Shown here piece by piece: positions 8,307 through 17,170 of a DNA stretch of 64,000 nucleotides (positions are counted from its first letter, which is position 1; each line of letters opens with the position of its first letter). The notes under the pieces are model-generated. The model made no database searches. It worked only from the letters and a program-made list of their open reading frames with translations, and had not been told where the DNA came from. The DNA comes from Blautia parvula (GTDB lineage Bacteria; Bacillota; Clostridia; Lachnospirales; Lachnospiraceae): assembly GCF_020215665.1 (NCBI RefSeq), contig NZ_CP084061.1, positions 5,237,001 to 5,301,000 of the forward strand, written 5' to 3'. The position numbers and the translations under genes were made by a program.

Positions 8307-9764
8307 ATGAAGTTAAGTATGCACATGATCGCGAACAGGATATATTTTCTTGATATGGAGATAAATTTAAGTGACAGCGACCCGCCGGTCTTGAAAAGTG
8401 CCAGACTTGTGTACGCCACAGACTGTGCATATATCTATGCAGAGGGCAGTGATACCATATGCGCTGCGGAATCCGGCAGCATCAGGCTCCGGGATGTGAA
8501 TCTGGCGGAGGGTTTTGATATCATCCAGAGTGTGTTTGACTTTTATGATGACTGGCAGCAGAATATTCTGGAGCTGGTGCTTCAGAGGTCATATCAGGAC
8601 CTGGTGGATGCCTGTTTCCGTGTCTTCCACAATCCTATGATCATGTTTGATGCAGACTGCAAGGTTCTGGGGATGAGTTCCCAGTATGGGGAGAATGACG
8701 TGGACAGGGAGTGGGCCTATCTGTCACGCCACGGTTATTCCTCCATTCAGGCTCTGGAATATATGAAATCTTACTATCCTGACCACGATTTTGAGTATGA
8801 GAAAATACTGCCGTTTCATTTTAAAGGAACTATTTTAAACTGTGAAGGAATCACCGGTGCCCTTATATACCAAAATGAATTTTTTCTGAGGATCAATGTG
8901 ATAGAAAAAGAAAGACCGCTGAATTACGGGGATTATCAGATACTGGAGATGCTTCTGCACATTATGCATCAGCATTTGGAAAAGAAGGAGGGAGAAAAGG
9001 AGAAGAACGCTGAAAATTCTGTATTCTTCAGTCTTCTGAACCGGGATGCCGTGGATGATGAAAAGCTGGCAAGGAAACTTGATTATGCCGGCTGGAAGGT
9101 TTCAGACGAATACCAGATTGTCCTGGTGTGTCCAAAGAGAACGGAAATGTCGGCAAAGGCAGCAGAGGTCCTGCGGACTACGATTATGAATATATTTCCG
9201 GAGAGCAGGATCGTAGGCGGTGAGAATGCTTTTGTTCTCATATGGAATCTCAGTAAATGCGGCAGCTTTAAGAGGGAACGCGTACGGCTTCTGTTGGAGC
9301 AGACAGAGGCTGATGTGAGCATGAGTCTTTGGATGGAAGGGATTTATAACGTATGGCATTTATACAGACAGGCAAAATCTGCGCAGAATATGAAAACATG
9401 GTTTTCCGGGGAAACAGACCGTATTTTTGATTTTTATAAGGCGGCAGCAGACCATATCCTTCTGTCAGGCGATATGGAGGATATGGTGTATGCCTGCCAT
9501 CCGGATGTGAGAAGACTGTGGTTAAGGGAACAGGAGGAGAAGGACGGCCTGTTTGCTACCTTTTCCTCTTATCTGAAACATGAGCGCTCCGTACTGAATA
9601 CCTCACAGGATGTCTATATTCATAGAAATACCTTATTATACAGAATCAGGAAAATAAAAGAGTTTCTGGAATCCGATCTGGATGACGCCTATACCAGGAA
9701 TTATATGCAGCTTTCTGTCATGGTATTGGAATTATATGAGATGCTGCATAAAAATCAGCCTTAA
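8307..9764 (+). CDS. PucR-type transcriptional regulator
   Basis: The 485-residue protein ends with the PucR/CdaR helix-turn-helix: YLKHERSVLNTSQDVYIHRNTLLYRIRKIKEFL. The N-terminal 230 residues resemble a sensory domain (NPMIMFDADCKVLGMSSQ), followed by a GGDEF-like regulatory linker. Members activate catabolic operons in response to a pathway ligand. It has its own AAGGGGGG ribosome binding site and is divergent from the cobW/uroD operon, so it is the natural candidate regulator of that operon. The ligand is unknown. Confidence 0.85.
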   Translation: MKLSMHMIANRIYFLDMEINLSDSDPPVLKSARLVYATDCAYIYAEGSDTICAAESGSIRLRDVNLAEGFDIIQSVFDFYDDWQQNILELVLQRSYQDLVDACFRVFHNPMIMFDADCKVLGMSSQYGENDVDREWAYLSRHGYSSIQALEYMKSYYPDHDFEYEKILPFHFKGTILNCEGITGALIYQNEFFLRINVIEKERPLNYGDYQILEMLLHIMHQHLEKKEGEKEKNAENSVFFSLLNRDAVDDEKLARKLDYAGWKVSDEYQIVLVCPKRTEMSAKAAEVLRTTIMNIFPESRIVGGENAFVLIWNLSKCGSFKRERVRLLLEQTEADVSMSLWMEGIYNVWHLYRQAKSAQNMKTWFSGETDRIFDFYKAAADHILLSGDMEDMVYACHPDVRRLWLREQEEKDGLFATFSSYLKHERSVLNTSQDVYIHRNTLLYRIRKIKEFLESDLDDAYTRNYMQLSVMVLELYEMLHKNQP

Positions 9765-9779
9765 TTTTAAAGATACTGC

Positions 9780-9854
9780 TTGTAAAACAGCGTGCAAAAG
9801 GATATAATAGAAAAAACGCGTGCTATATATTGGAAAAGCGTGTGTTTTGCGTGC
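9780..9854 (+). promoter_or_regulatory. lacI-1 promoter with repeated GCGTG half-sites
   Basis: TTGTAA at 9780-9785 and TATAAT at 9803-9808 are 17 bases apart. GCGTGC or GCGTGT occurs four times: 9790-9795 (between -35 and -10), 9818-9823, 9838-9843 and 9849-9854. The same half-site, in either orientation, recurs in front of iolC, lacI-2 and iolG-2. Autoregulation by the LacI protein is inferred. Confidence 0.7.
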
Positions 9855-9888
9855 GAAATATTCTTATAAAAATTTCCGGAGGCGGATT

Positions 9889-10926
9889 ATGGCGGGGACA
9901 ATACAACAGATTGCGGAGCTGGCAGGGGTGTCACGGGGAACTGTGGACCGGGCTTTGAACAACCGGGGGAGGATCAACCCCGAAGTGGCTAAGAAAATAG
10001 AACAGATCGCAGATGAGATCGGATATGTGCCAAAACACAGGAAAAAGGCGGACAGCACAGGAAAACAGAGCGGCAGGGGAAAGCGTGTCGGAGTCGTGAC
10101 ACAGCTATCCCAGTCCTCCTTTATGCTCCAGGTCAACAAGGGAATCCGGGATGCGGCGAAAAAGCTGGCGGATCAGGGCGTGGAAGTGCTCATAAAAGAG
10201 AACGCTTCTGTGGATGAGGCAGAGCAGATGCGTGCGATCACAGAGCTGGAGGAGGAAGGCATGGACGCGCTGGCTGTGATGCCGGTGGACTGCGATAAGG
10301 TGAGGGTGAAGCTGAATGAGCTGACCGAGGAGAAGAACATACCGGTGGTCACTTTTAATTCCGATATTGTGGGAACAAAACGCTGCTGCTTTGTGGGCCT
10401 TGACAACTGGAAAAGCGGACAGACCGCAGCAGGACTCATGGGGATGATGATGCGCGGCAAGGGAAAGGTTCTGGTTATCACCGGATATTTTTCCAACAGC
10501 GCCGGCAGCCGCAGGGTGGACGGTTTTGTGGAGGAACTGAAGAAGAGTTTTCCGGAAATGGATCTGGTGGGGGTGCAGAGCAGTTTTGACCACACAGATG
10601 AAGTGGAGAAGATCATCGTAAACTCCATGTCGGCATTCCCGGATCTGGAGGGCATCTTTGTGGCCTCCGGCGGGCAGGCGGGAGTCAGAAAGGCATTTGA
10701 CAAGCTGAGCCTGGAAAAGCGTCCGTATGTGATCATCTATGACCTGACACCAAAGAATGAGAAGGCGCTTCTGGAAGGCACCGTGGACTTTCTCATTGAC
10801 CAGGAGGGATACGACCAGGGGTACCGGGCGCTTTCCATTCTGTCTGATATGCTGAGAAGAGGAAGAATGCCGGAAAAAGAATATATGTATACAGAGATCA
10901 ATATAAAGACAAAATATAATCTGTAA
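9889..10926 (+). CDS. LacI family regulator, inositol cluster (copy 1)
   Basis: The 345-residue product has an N-terminal LacI helix-turn-helix (TIQQIAELAGVSRGTVDRAL) and a periplasmic-binding-protein-like sensor domain (GVVTQLSQSSFMLQVNKGI, then MPVDCDKV, then TFNSDI). The start at 9889 has GGAGG 6 bases upstream. It lies just upstream of iolCDB and has a close relative at 29638 with an almost identical helix-turn-helix (SRGTVDRALNNRGRI in both). The probable ligand is inositol or a pathway intermediate. Both regulators probably recognise the shared TGCGT-N8-ACGCA type sites. Confidence 0.88.
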   Translation: MAGTIQQIAELAGVSRGTVDRALNNRGRINPEVAKKIEQIADEIGYVPKHRKKADSTGKQSGRGKRVGVVTQLSQSSFMLQVNKGIRDAAKKLADQGVEVLIKENASVDEAEQMRAITELEEEGMDALAVMPVDCDKVRVKLNELTEEKNIPVVTFNSDIVGTKRCCFVGLDNWKSGQTAAGLMGMMMRGKGKVLVITGYFSNSAGSRRVDGFVEELKKSFPEMDLVGVQSSFDHTDEVEKIIVNSMSAFPDLEGIFVASGGQAGVRKAFDKLSLEKRPYVIIYDLTPKNEKALLEGTVDFLIDQEGYDQGYRALSILSDMLRRGRMPEKEYMYTEINIKTKYNL

Positions 10927-10967
10927 CAGGTCCGTGCTGCGGCAGGGACGGGAACGGGAGTCCGGGA

Positions 10968-10992
10968 AACCGGACTCTTTTTGCGTTACATA
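10968..10992 (+). terminator. Terminator of lacI-1
   Basis: Perfect 8-bp stem (10968-10975 and 10980-10987) with a GAAA loop followed by T5, about 40 bases after the lacI-1 stop. Confidence 0.85.
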
Positions 10993-11023
10993 GGAAGATA
11001 AAACAGAGCAGCCATGGTATGCG

Positions 11024-11074
11024 CCTTGTCGGATATAACGCCTTATCGGATATAACGCCTTATCGGATATAACG
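11024..11074 (+). repeat. Three tandem 17-bp repeats upstream of the iol promoter
   Basis: The 17-mer CCTTATCGGATATAACG is present three times head to tail (11024-11040 with one change, 11041-11057, 11058-11074), with a degenerate start of a fourth copy. It lies between the lacI-1 terminator and the iolC promoter. Function unknown; it could be an extra regulator site or simple slippage. Confidence 0.85.
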
Positions 11075-11097
11075 CCCTGCCGGATTTGCTGCCTAAA

Positions 11098-11281
11098 AAG
11101 CACACAATGAAAAGCACGCATATATTATTGTGAAAATGCTACAAAACCAACTCTTAAAATTGTGCACAAAATAGAAAGGTTGTGAAAATAAAAAAAGTGC
11201 TTGCACATTTAATGTGCGTGTGATACTATAAAAGCACAAAAGGAAAGCACGTAAAACGCACACATAAATAAAAAGCACGCA
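11098..11281 (+). promoter_or_regulatory. iolCDB promoter and operator cluster
   Basis: TTGCAC (11201-11206) and TACTAT (11224-11229) are spaced by 17 bases. The palindrome GCACA-N5-TGTGC (11203-11217) overlaps the -35 box. AAAGCAC half-sites occur at 11098, 11112, 11231, 11244 and 11272, and ACGCA at 11116, 11256 and 11277. This density of CACGC/GCGTG motifs marks the region as the main target of the LacI regulator. Promoter position is inferred from sequence. Confidence 0.7.
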
Positions 11282-11314
11282 AACATGGATGAAAAAAACA
11301 GGAGGAAAGTTTTT

Positions 11315-12349
11315 ATGAAGTATGTAGAATTTGATCAGAGCAGACCAATGGATTTGGTTTTACTGGGCCGTGTGGCAATCGACTTTAACCCGGCTTACAA
11401 TGACCAGGTGAAAGAGGAGTTTAAACCTCTGAAAAAAGTGCATATGTTTGAGAAGTTCGTAGGCGGTTCACCGGCCAACATCGCTGTAGGTGTTACAAGA
11501 CACGGCATGAAAGCAGGATTCCTGGGAAAGGTTTCCGATGACCAGTTTGGCGAGTATGTAGTGGATTATTTTGATGAGCAGGGTATTGATACCTCACACA
11601 TCACAAAATGCACCGGCGGCGAGAAGCTGGGCCTGACATTTACCGAGATGCTGTCACCAAAGGAAAGCAGCATTCTGATGTACAGAAACTGCATCGCTGA
11701 TTTACAGCTTCATGTGGATGACATTGATGAGGAATACATAAAACAGACAAAGGCAATCCTGATCTCCGGAACAGCGCTGGCTGAGAGTCCATCAAGAGAA
11801 GCAGCCATCAAAGCCGTTCTGCTGGCAAAGAAAAATAATACGAAGATCATCTTTGACATTGACTACAGAGAGTATAACTGGAAGAACAGTGATGAGATCG
11901 CAATCTACTATTCCATGGTAGCAAAAGAAGCAGACATCATCATGGGCTCAAGAGAAGAGTTTGACCTGACTGAGAAGCTGATCCAGCCGGGCATGACAGA
12001 TGAAGAATCCGCAGCCCTGTGGCAGAGCTACAACGCCAAGATCGTTGTGATCAAACACGGCATGAAGGGCTCCACCGCTTACACCTGTGACGGACAGAAA
12101 TACTCCATCAAACCGTTCCCGGTTGACGCAAGAAAAGGCTTCGGCGGCGGCGACGGATACGGTTCAGGCTTCTTATACGGACTGTATCAGGGATGGGAAG
12201 TGATCGACTGTCTGGAATTCGGTTCCGCAGAGGCTTCCATGATGGTCAGAAGCAACAACTGTTCCGATTCCCTTCCGGGACCGGATGCAGTGCACGCATT
12301 CATCAAAGAGGAAAAAGAAAAATTCGGCGAAATGATCGCAAGAGTATAA
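11315..12349 (+). CDS. iolC: 5-dehydro-2-deoxygluconokinase IolC
   Basis: The 344-residue protein is a PfkB-type sugar kinase with the N-terminal GGSPANIAVGVTRHG motif and the C-terminal ATP-binding and catalytic motif GGGDGYGSGFLYGLYQG (Asp as base). IolC phosphorylates 5-dehydro-2-deoxy-D-gluconate before aldol cleavage in inositol catabolism. The assignment rests on the fold plus its place directly before iolD and iolB. The start at 11315 has AGGAGGAAAG just upstream. It is the first gene of the operon under the LacI-type operator cluster. Confidence 0.9.
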   Translation: MKYVEFDQSRPMDLVLLGRVAIDFNPAYNDQVKEEFKPLKKVHMFEKFVGGSPANIAVGVTRHGMKAGFLGKVSDDQFGEYVVDYFDEQGIDTSHITKCTGGEKLGLTFTEMLSPKESSILMYRNCIADLQLHVDDIDEEYIKQTKAILISGTALAESPSREAAIKAVLLAKKNNTKIIFDIDYREYNWKNSDEIAIYYSMVAKEADIIMGSREEFDLTEKLIQPGMTDEESAALWQSYNAKIVVIKHGMKGSTAYTCDGQKYSIKPFPVDARKGFGGGDGYGSGFLYGLYQGWEVIDCLEFGSAEASMMVRSNNCSDSLPGPDAVHAFIKEEKEKFGEMIARV

Positions 12350-12359
12350 TGGTTTTGAC

Positions 12360-12388
12360 AGGTCTGCGCACTTACTGCGCTGACCGTA
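12360..12388. repeat. Fragment of the interspersed GGTCTGCGCA...TGCGCTGACC element
   Basis: The imperfect palindrome GGTCTGCGCA-N5-TGCGCTGACC lies at 12361-12385 in the iolC-iolD spacer and matches the core of the elements at 30685, 30825, 35583 and 55588. The remaining spacer to 12529 shows no other clear feature. Confidence 0.75.
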
Positions 12389-12529
12389 CGGAAACGCAGC
12401 GTCATAGCGGTTACAGACAACCGTTGACATAGATACTAACATAAACACTGACTGCGGGGCGGGCCGGGAGTTTCCCCCCTCGCCCATGTGGCAGGCAGCG
12501 CCTGCCCGGTATATGAAAGGAGATTAATC

Positions 12530-14461
12530 ATGGCAAAGACAACAAGAATGACGGTTGCACAGGCTATCGTTAAGTTTTTAGATAATCAGTATGTATCCAT
12601 GGACGGTGTGGAAACAAAATTCGTGGAAGGTTTCTTCACCATTTTCGGACACGGCATTGCAGTAGGCCTGGGAGAGGCACTGGATACCAATCCGGGACAG
12701 TTAAGAGTTATGCAGGGAAGAAATGAGCAGGGTATGTGCCATGTGGCAACAGCATTTGCAAAACAGAACAACAGAAAGAGCATCATTCCCTGTGCTTCAT
12801 CCGTAGGACCGGGAGCTGCCAATATGGTAACTGCCTGTGCCACAGCAACTGTAAATAATATTCCGCTTCTTGTATTTCCGGCAGATACATTTGCATCCAG
12901 ACAGCCTGACCCGGTTCTGCAGCAGTTAGAGCAGAGCAGCAGCCTGGCTACCACAACAAACGATGCGTTCAAGCCGGTCTGCAAATACTGGGACAGAATC
13001 ACCCGTCCGGAGCAGCTTATGACAGCGCTGATCAACGCAATGCGCGTGCTGACAGACCCGTCAGAGACAGGTGCATGCTGTATCGCACTTCCTCAGGATG
13101 TGGAAGGGGAATCTTATGATTACCCGGATTATTTCTTCGAGAAACGCGTACACAGGATCACCCGTCCGGTGGCTGTGGAAGAAGAGCTGGAAGATATAGC
13201 CGAAATCATTGCAAAAGCAAAGAGACCACTGCTTATCGTAGGCGGCGGTGTGAAATATTCAGAAGCCGGCGAGACCGTTGAAAAATTCTGTGAGGAGTTT
13301 CACATTCCCTTTGGCGAGAGCCAGGCAGGGAAAAGTGCGTGCCAGACCAGCAACCCTTACTGCCTGGGCGGTATCGGTGTGACAGGAACCCTGGCATCCA
13401 ATGTCATTGCAAAAGACGCGGATGTGGTGATAGCAGTAGGCTCCAGACTTTCCGACTTCACAACAAGCTCCAAACATTTATTCAGAAATGAAGACGTGAA
13501 ATTCGTGACCATCAACAACAACAGATACCATGCATACAAGATGGACGCTGTAAAAGCCATCGGTGACGCGAAAGTGACAGTGGAAGCTCTGGCAGAGAAG
13601 CTGCGTGCCAAAGGATATGTTTCTTCCTACAACGGAGAAATCGAAGCTGCCAAAGAAGCATGGGACAAAGAGTGGGACCGCCTGGCCGGAATCGAATACA
13701 CAGGTGATGACTTTGAACCGATCATCAAGGCCAGAGACCCGAGAACCGTTCCTGAGTTCGTAAAACTCACAAATGGTAAGATCACACAGACTGCAGCACT
13801 GGCTGCTATCAATAAAACGATTGACAAGGACGCTACCATCATCACAGCAGGCGGTTCCCTGCCAAGCTGTATGCAGCGTATGTGGAAAACAGACAAGAGA
13901 GGCGGATATCATGCAGAGTACGGCTATTCCTGCATGGGCTACGAAGTGGCTGCCACTCTGGGCGTAAAATTTGCTGAGCCGGACAATGAAGTATACTGTG
14001 TGGTAGGAGACTCCAGTTTCCAGATGCTTCACAGCGAGATAATGACGATCATGCAGGAGAGAAAGAAAGTAAACATCCTGGTATTCGATAACTGCGGATT
14101 CGGCTGCATTAACAATCTGGAAATGAATCACGGTATCGGCAGTATTGCCACAGAGTTCCGTTATACAGATGGCAAGAAACCGACCGGGGACCTGATTCCT
14201 GTAGACTACGCAAAAATCGGCGAGGGCTATGGCCTGAAGACGTATACCTGCAGGACCATCGCTGAACTGGTTGCCGCTCTTGAGGATGCGAAGAAACAGG
14301 ATATTGCCTGTCTCTTTGATCTGAAGGTAATTCCGAAAACCATGACAGACGGTTATGAATCCTGGTGGAATGTGGGTATTGCCACAACTTCTGACAAGGA
14401 CAGTGTAAAGAAAGCATGCGAAGGCGTTATGACAGGACGTAATGAGTCCAGAGCTTATTAA
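12530..14461 (+). CDS. iolD: 3D-(3,5/4)-trihydroxycyclohexane-1,2-dione hydrolase IolD
   Basis: The 643-residue thiamine-diphosphate enzyme hydrolyses the cyclic dione to 5-deoxy-glucuronate, opening the inositol ring. The N-terminal domain shows QGRNEQGMCHVATAFAKQ with the cofactor-activating Glu; the C-terminal domain shows the ThDP/Mg motif starting GDSSFQMLHSEI and ending near FDNCGFGCINN. Length fits IolD and is longer than acetolactate synthase. The start at 12530 has AAAGGAGA upstream; earlier in-frame codons lack an RBS. It lies between iolC and iolB in the same operon. Confidence 0.93.
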   Translation: MAKTTRMTVAQAIVKFLDNQYVSMDGVETKFVEGFFTIFGHGIAVGLGEALDTNPGQLRVMQGRNEQGMCHVATAFAKQNNRKSIIPCASSVGPGAANMVTACATATVNNIPLLVFPADTFASRQPDPVLQQLEQSSSLATTTNDAFKPVCKYWDRITRPEQLMTALINAMRVLTDPSETGACCIALPQDVEGESYDYPDYFFEKRVHRITRPVAVEEELEDIAEIIAKAKRPLLIVGGGVKYSEAGETVEKFCEEFHIPFGESQAGKSACQTSNPYCLGGIGVTGTLASNVIAKDADVVIAVGSRLSDFTTSSKHLFRNEDVKFVTINNNRYHAYKMDAVKAIGDAKVTVEALAEKLRAKGYVSSYNGEIEAAKEAWDKEWDRLAGIEYTGDDFEPIIKARDPRTVPEFVKLTNGKITQTAALAAINKTIDKDATIITAGGSLPSCMQRMWKTDKRGGYHAEYGYSCMGYEVAATLGVKFAEPDNEVYCVVGDSSFQMLHSEIMTIMQERKKVNILVFDNCGFGCINNLEMNHGIGSIATEFRYTDGKKPTGDLIPVDYAKIGEGYGLKTYTCRTIAELVAALEDAKKQDIACLFDLKVIPKTMTDGYESWWNVGIATTSDKDSVKKACEGVMTGRNESRAY

Positions 14462-14479
14462 TTTTATATAAACACAGGA

Positions 14480-14569
14480 TGCCGCACGGACCCATCCGCC
14501 CTTGGCACAGCCCTCCATTCCCTGAACGGAATGTCTGCGGCAGTGCAGGGAAATCGGGCCGGTGCGGCA
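14480..14569. repeat. Inverted repeat in the iolD-iolB spacer
   Basis: TGCCGCAC (14480-14487) pairs with GTGCGGCA (14562-14569), and smaller internal arms (GGAATG with CATTCC) allow further folding. There is no T tract, so it is more likely an mRNA-stabilising or processing structure than a terminator. Confidence 0.45.
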
Positions 14570-14642
14570 AAACCAGATGCTGCAGCCGGTTATCCCGGCT
14601 ATGGCAGGATAACAGCATACAAGACAAGGAGGATATTTAGAT

Positions 14643-15428
14643 ATGGGAAAAGTGTTCGGATACCCGGAATTTGACGCAAACGGTGAAAAGATTCTGACAA
14701 CCTATGACAACGAATATAAAGACATGATGATGGACATCCGTGTTTACCGCATGAAAGCCGGTGAGACAAGATCATTCAAAAGGGACGGGGAGGAGCTGGC
14801 TGTACTTCTGCTCTCCGGAAACATCACCTATGCATGGGATGGAAACAAGGAGACTGTCAGCAGAAAAGATGTATTTACAGAAGGCCCCTGGTGCGTTCAT
14901 GTGTGTACAGGAACAGAAGTCAGCGTAACTGCAGAGGCAGATTCCGAGATTTTAGTACAGTGTACAAAGAATGATACAGAGTTTGCAGCAAAATTATACA
15001 AACCGGAGGATGCTCCCTGGGGTTATTCCTGCAAGGGCAAATTCGGAAATGTTGCCAAGAGAAGAGTCAACACCATCTTTGACCATGATATCGCTCCCTG
15101 GTCTAACATGGTTCTGGGTGAGGTTCTCAATGACAGAGGAAACTGGTCAGGATATCTGCCTCACAGACATCCGCAGCCGGAGACTTATTACTTTATGTTC
15201 GACCGTCCGGAAGGCTTTGGTGCCAGCTTTGTGGGTGACCAGGTTTTCAAAAGCACAGACGGAAGCTTTTCAGCGATCCCGGGTGGTGAACTGCATCCCC
15301 AGGCAGTGGCTCCCGGCTTTCAGATGTACACCTGCTGGATGATCCGCCACATTGAGGGTAATCCGTGGCTGCAGACAGACCGCTGTGAAGACGAGCGGTA
15401 TACCTGGCTGCACGACGCAGAATTTTAG
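14643..15428 (+). CDS. iolB: 5-deoxy-glucuronate isomerase IolB
   Basis: The 261-residue cupin-type protein carries the metal-binding stretch PHRHPQPETYYFMF in its C-terminal half and GGELHPQAVAPG further on. IolB converts 5-deoxy-glucuronate into 5-dehydro-2-deoxy-gluconate, the substrate of IolC. AAGGAGG lies 10 bases before the start. The iolC-iolD-iolB order makes the assignment secure. Confidence 0.93.
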   Translation: MGKVFGYPEFDANGEKILTTYDNEYKDMMMDIRVYRMKAGETRSFKRDGEELAVLLLSGNITYAWDGNKETVSRKDVFTEGPWCVHVCTGTEVSVTAEADSEILVQCTKNDTEFAAKLYKPEDAPWGYSCKGKFGNVAKRRVNTIFDHDIAPWSNMVLGEVLNDRGNWSGYLPHRHPQPETYYFMFDRPEGFGASFVGDQVFKSTDGSFSAIPGGELHPQAVAPGFQMYTCWMIRHIEGNPWLQTDRCEDERYTWLHDAEF

Positions 15429-15480
15429 TATTCAAACAGACATTTCATAAAATATAGAAAAGAAAAAGGAGAACACGATT

Positions 15481-16632
15481 ATGGCAAGAGAATTTATCGT
15501 ACCGGGTCAGATCATTTCCGGTTCAGGCGCATTAAATATGGCAGAGGAAGTATTAAAAGGACTTGGAAAAAAGGCCCTTATTGTTACAGATAAAGTGATG
15601 ATTCAGTTGGGAAACTGCGCAAAAGTTGAGGCAGCCCTGAAAAACCAGGGAGTAGAATATGCCATTTACTCTGAGATCGTAGGCGAGCCCACAGATACCA
15701 TGATTGAAAACGGCCTGAAATTATACAAAGAGGAAGGCTGTGACTTTTTAGTGGCTCTGGGCGGAGGAAGCCCCATTGACTCCATGAAAGCCATCGGTTC
15801 TCTGGTTATAAACGGCGGATGTATTTCCGATTATATGGGCAAAGTGATTGATGTGGAGATGCCTCCTATGGTAGCGATTCCGACCACAGCCGGAACAGGT
15901 TCCGAGGCAACACAGTTTACGATCATCACAGATACAAAGAAAAATATCAAAATGCTGTTAAAGGGCAAAGTCCTGATGCCAAGCCTGGCGATCATTGATC
16001 CGCAGTTCACCATGACGGCACCGCCTAAAATCACAGCAGCCACAGGTCTCGATGCTTTATGCCACGCAGTGGAGGCATACACATCCAGAAAAGCACAGAC
16101 ACTTTCCGATACATTTGCCATGTCAGCAGTAAAACGTATCTTCAAATATCTGCCGGCTGCATTCAAGGACGGCAGCAATGAGGAGGCCAGAGTACAGATG
16201 TCCGTAGCTGCTCTGGAGGCTGGTATTGCATTTAACAATGCATCTGTCACCATCATTCACGGAATGAGCCGTCCGATCGGCGCTCTGTTCCATGTAGCTC
16301 ACGGCCTTTCCAATGCCATGCTGCTGAAAGAATGCCTGACCTTTGCTCTGGAAGGGGCATATGACCGCTTTGCAGACCTGGGACGCGCAGTGGGTGTTGC
16401 AGTGGATACAGATTCCGATAAAGAGGCAAGTGAGAAGTTCCTTGCAGCAGTGGAAGCTATTACAAAAGAGCTGGAGACACCTACATTGGGTGAATTTGGT
16501 ATTGATAAGGATGAGTTCTTTAAGGTGATTGATAAGATGGCGTTCGATGCCATGGACAGTGGTAGTCCGCAGAATACGATGAGAGAAGTTACGGAGGATG
16601 ATGTGAAACAGATTTATAGAAATCTGTGGTAA
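15481..16632 (+). CDS. Iron-containing alcohol dehydrogenase of the iol operon
   Basis: The 383-residue protein has the group III alcohol dehydrogenase motifs GGGSPIDSMKAIG (NAD binding), TAGTGSEATQFTII, the metal-binding GLDALCHAVEAYTS and the late IHGMSRPIGALFHVAHG. AAAGGAG is well placed before the start. It ends the iolCDB operon and is followed by a terminator. Since no malonate-semialdehyde dehydrogenase (IolA) is in the window, this enzyme may reduce malonate semialdehyde to 3-hydroxypropionate to recycle NADH in fermentation. That substrate is inference; family membership is clear. Confidence 0.85.
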   Translation: MAREFIVPGQIISGSGALNMAEEVLKGLGKKALIVTDKVMIQLGNCAKVEAALKNQGVEYAIYSEIVGEPTDTMIENGLKLYKEEGCDFLVALGGGSPIDSMKAIGSLVINGGCISDYMGKVIDVEMPPMVAIPTTAGTGSEATQFTIITDTKKNIKMLLKGKVLMPSLAIIDPQFTMTAPPKITAATGLDALCHAVEAYTSRKAQTLSDTFAMSAVKRIFKYLPAAFKDGSNEEARVQMSVAALEAGIAFNNASVTIIHGMSRPIGALFHVAHGLSNAMLLKECLTFALEGAYDRFADLGRAVGVAVDTDSDKEASEKFLAAVEAITKELETPTLGEFGIDKDEFFKVIDKMAFDAMDSGSPQNTMREVTEDDVKQIYRNLW

Positions 16633-16656
16633 TTTGATTCCGTAAGGTGGTGAAGC

Positions 16657-16693
16657 TCCGGGACCGATGGATTGTCGGTTCTGGGGTTTTTTT
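16657..16693 (+). terminator. Terminator of the iolCDB-adh operon
   Basis: Imperfect stem of about 10 bp (CCGGGACCGA against TCGGTTCTGG) followed by GGG and a run of seven T, starting 25 bases after the stop. Confidence 0.75.
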
Positions 16694-16725
16694 GTGTGAG
16701 ATGAAGGTGGATCAGAAGGCGGACG

Positions 16726-16925
16726 GAAGTGGATGGAAGCGGGCCGGGGAAGGGATATGCCTGTGAGCGAAGCGTTCCGCTGCCGGGGAGCTAACCTGCT
16801 CCCATTTACTAAATTCATCGGCAATGGCCTCTTCATTAAGTAACTGGGGCAGGTGGATCTCCCCGCGCTCCACTGAGACATCGCTCCCAGGCATATCCCT
16901 TCCCCGGCCCGCTTCCATCCACTTC
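16726..16925. repeat. Giant hairpin 1: 38-bp perfect inverted repeat
   Basis: The arms 16726-16763 and 16888-16925 are perfect complements over 38 bases, enclosing a 124-base centre that itself has G/C-rich complementary parts. No gene covers it. A minus-strand frame through it exists (from about 16918) but has no RBS and depends on the arms. It may be a non-autonomous mobile element, a structured RNA or a recombination product. Confidence 0.85.
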
Positions 16926-17099
16926 CTGTTCTTCGGCGTCCCCGTTAGTTATAGTAGTTTTTAGTGCGAAAGTATTTGGAAAAGGTTGAAGTAGTTAAAA
17001 CTTTGCGGTGTGAAAGAATTAATTTTGTTTTGTGAAAAGGGTTTCTCAGTGTGTCTGTCAGACTTGTATATTTACTGGGGAGTTTGCGTATAGGAGTAG

Positions 17100-17170
17100 C
17101 GGTGGCAGGTATTCGCACAATCATAAAGCTATTTTTGATAGGTGAATACCCGTAACTATTCCGCTAGTTC
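17100..17170. repeat. Diverged copy of the GTAACTATTC-type element
   Basis: GTGGCAGGTATTCG, a T-rich centre, GGTGAATACCCGTAACTATTC matches the right half of the elements at 30685 and 35583 with several changes. It keeps the internal GTATTCGC/GTGAATAC pairing. The rest of 16926-17286 shows nothing recognisable. Confidence 0.6.

Noticed and set aside
11024-11074. Possible CRISPR array
   Set aside because: The 17-bp units are contiguous with no spacers and there are no cas genes.
10105-14518. Long antisense frames opposite lacI-1 and iolD
   Set aside because: They lie wholly opposite well-supported genes with recognised motifs, have no family similarity and are rich in Cys, His and Ser as expected for shadow frames.
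16712-16918. Minus-strand open frame of 68 codons through giant hairpin 1
   Set aside because: It lies in the inverted-repeat arms and centre, has no ribosome binding site, and its composition follows the hairpin. Better explained as structure than as a gene.
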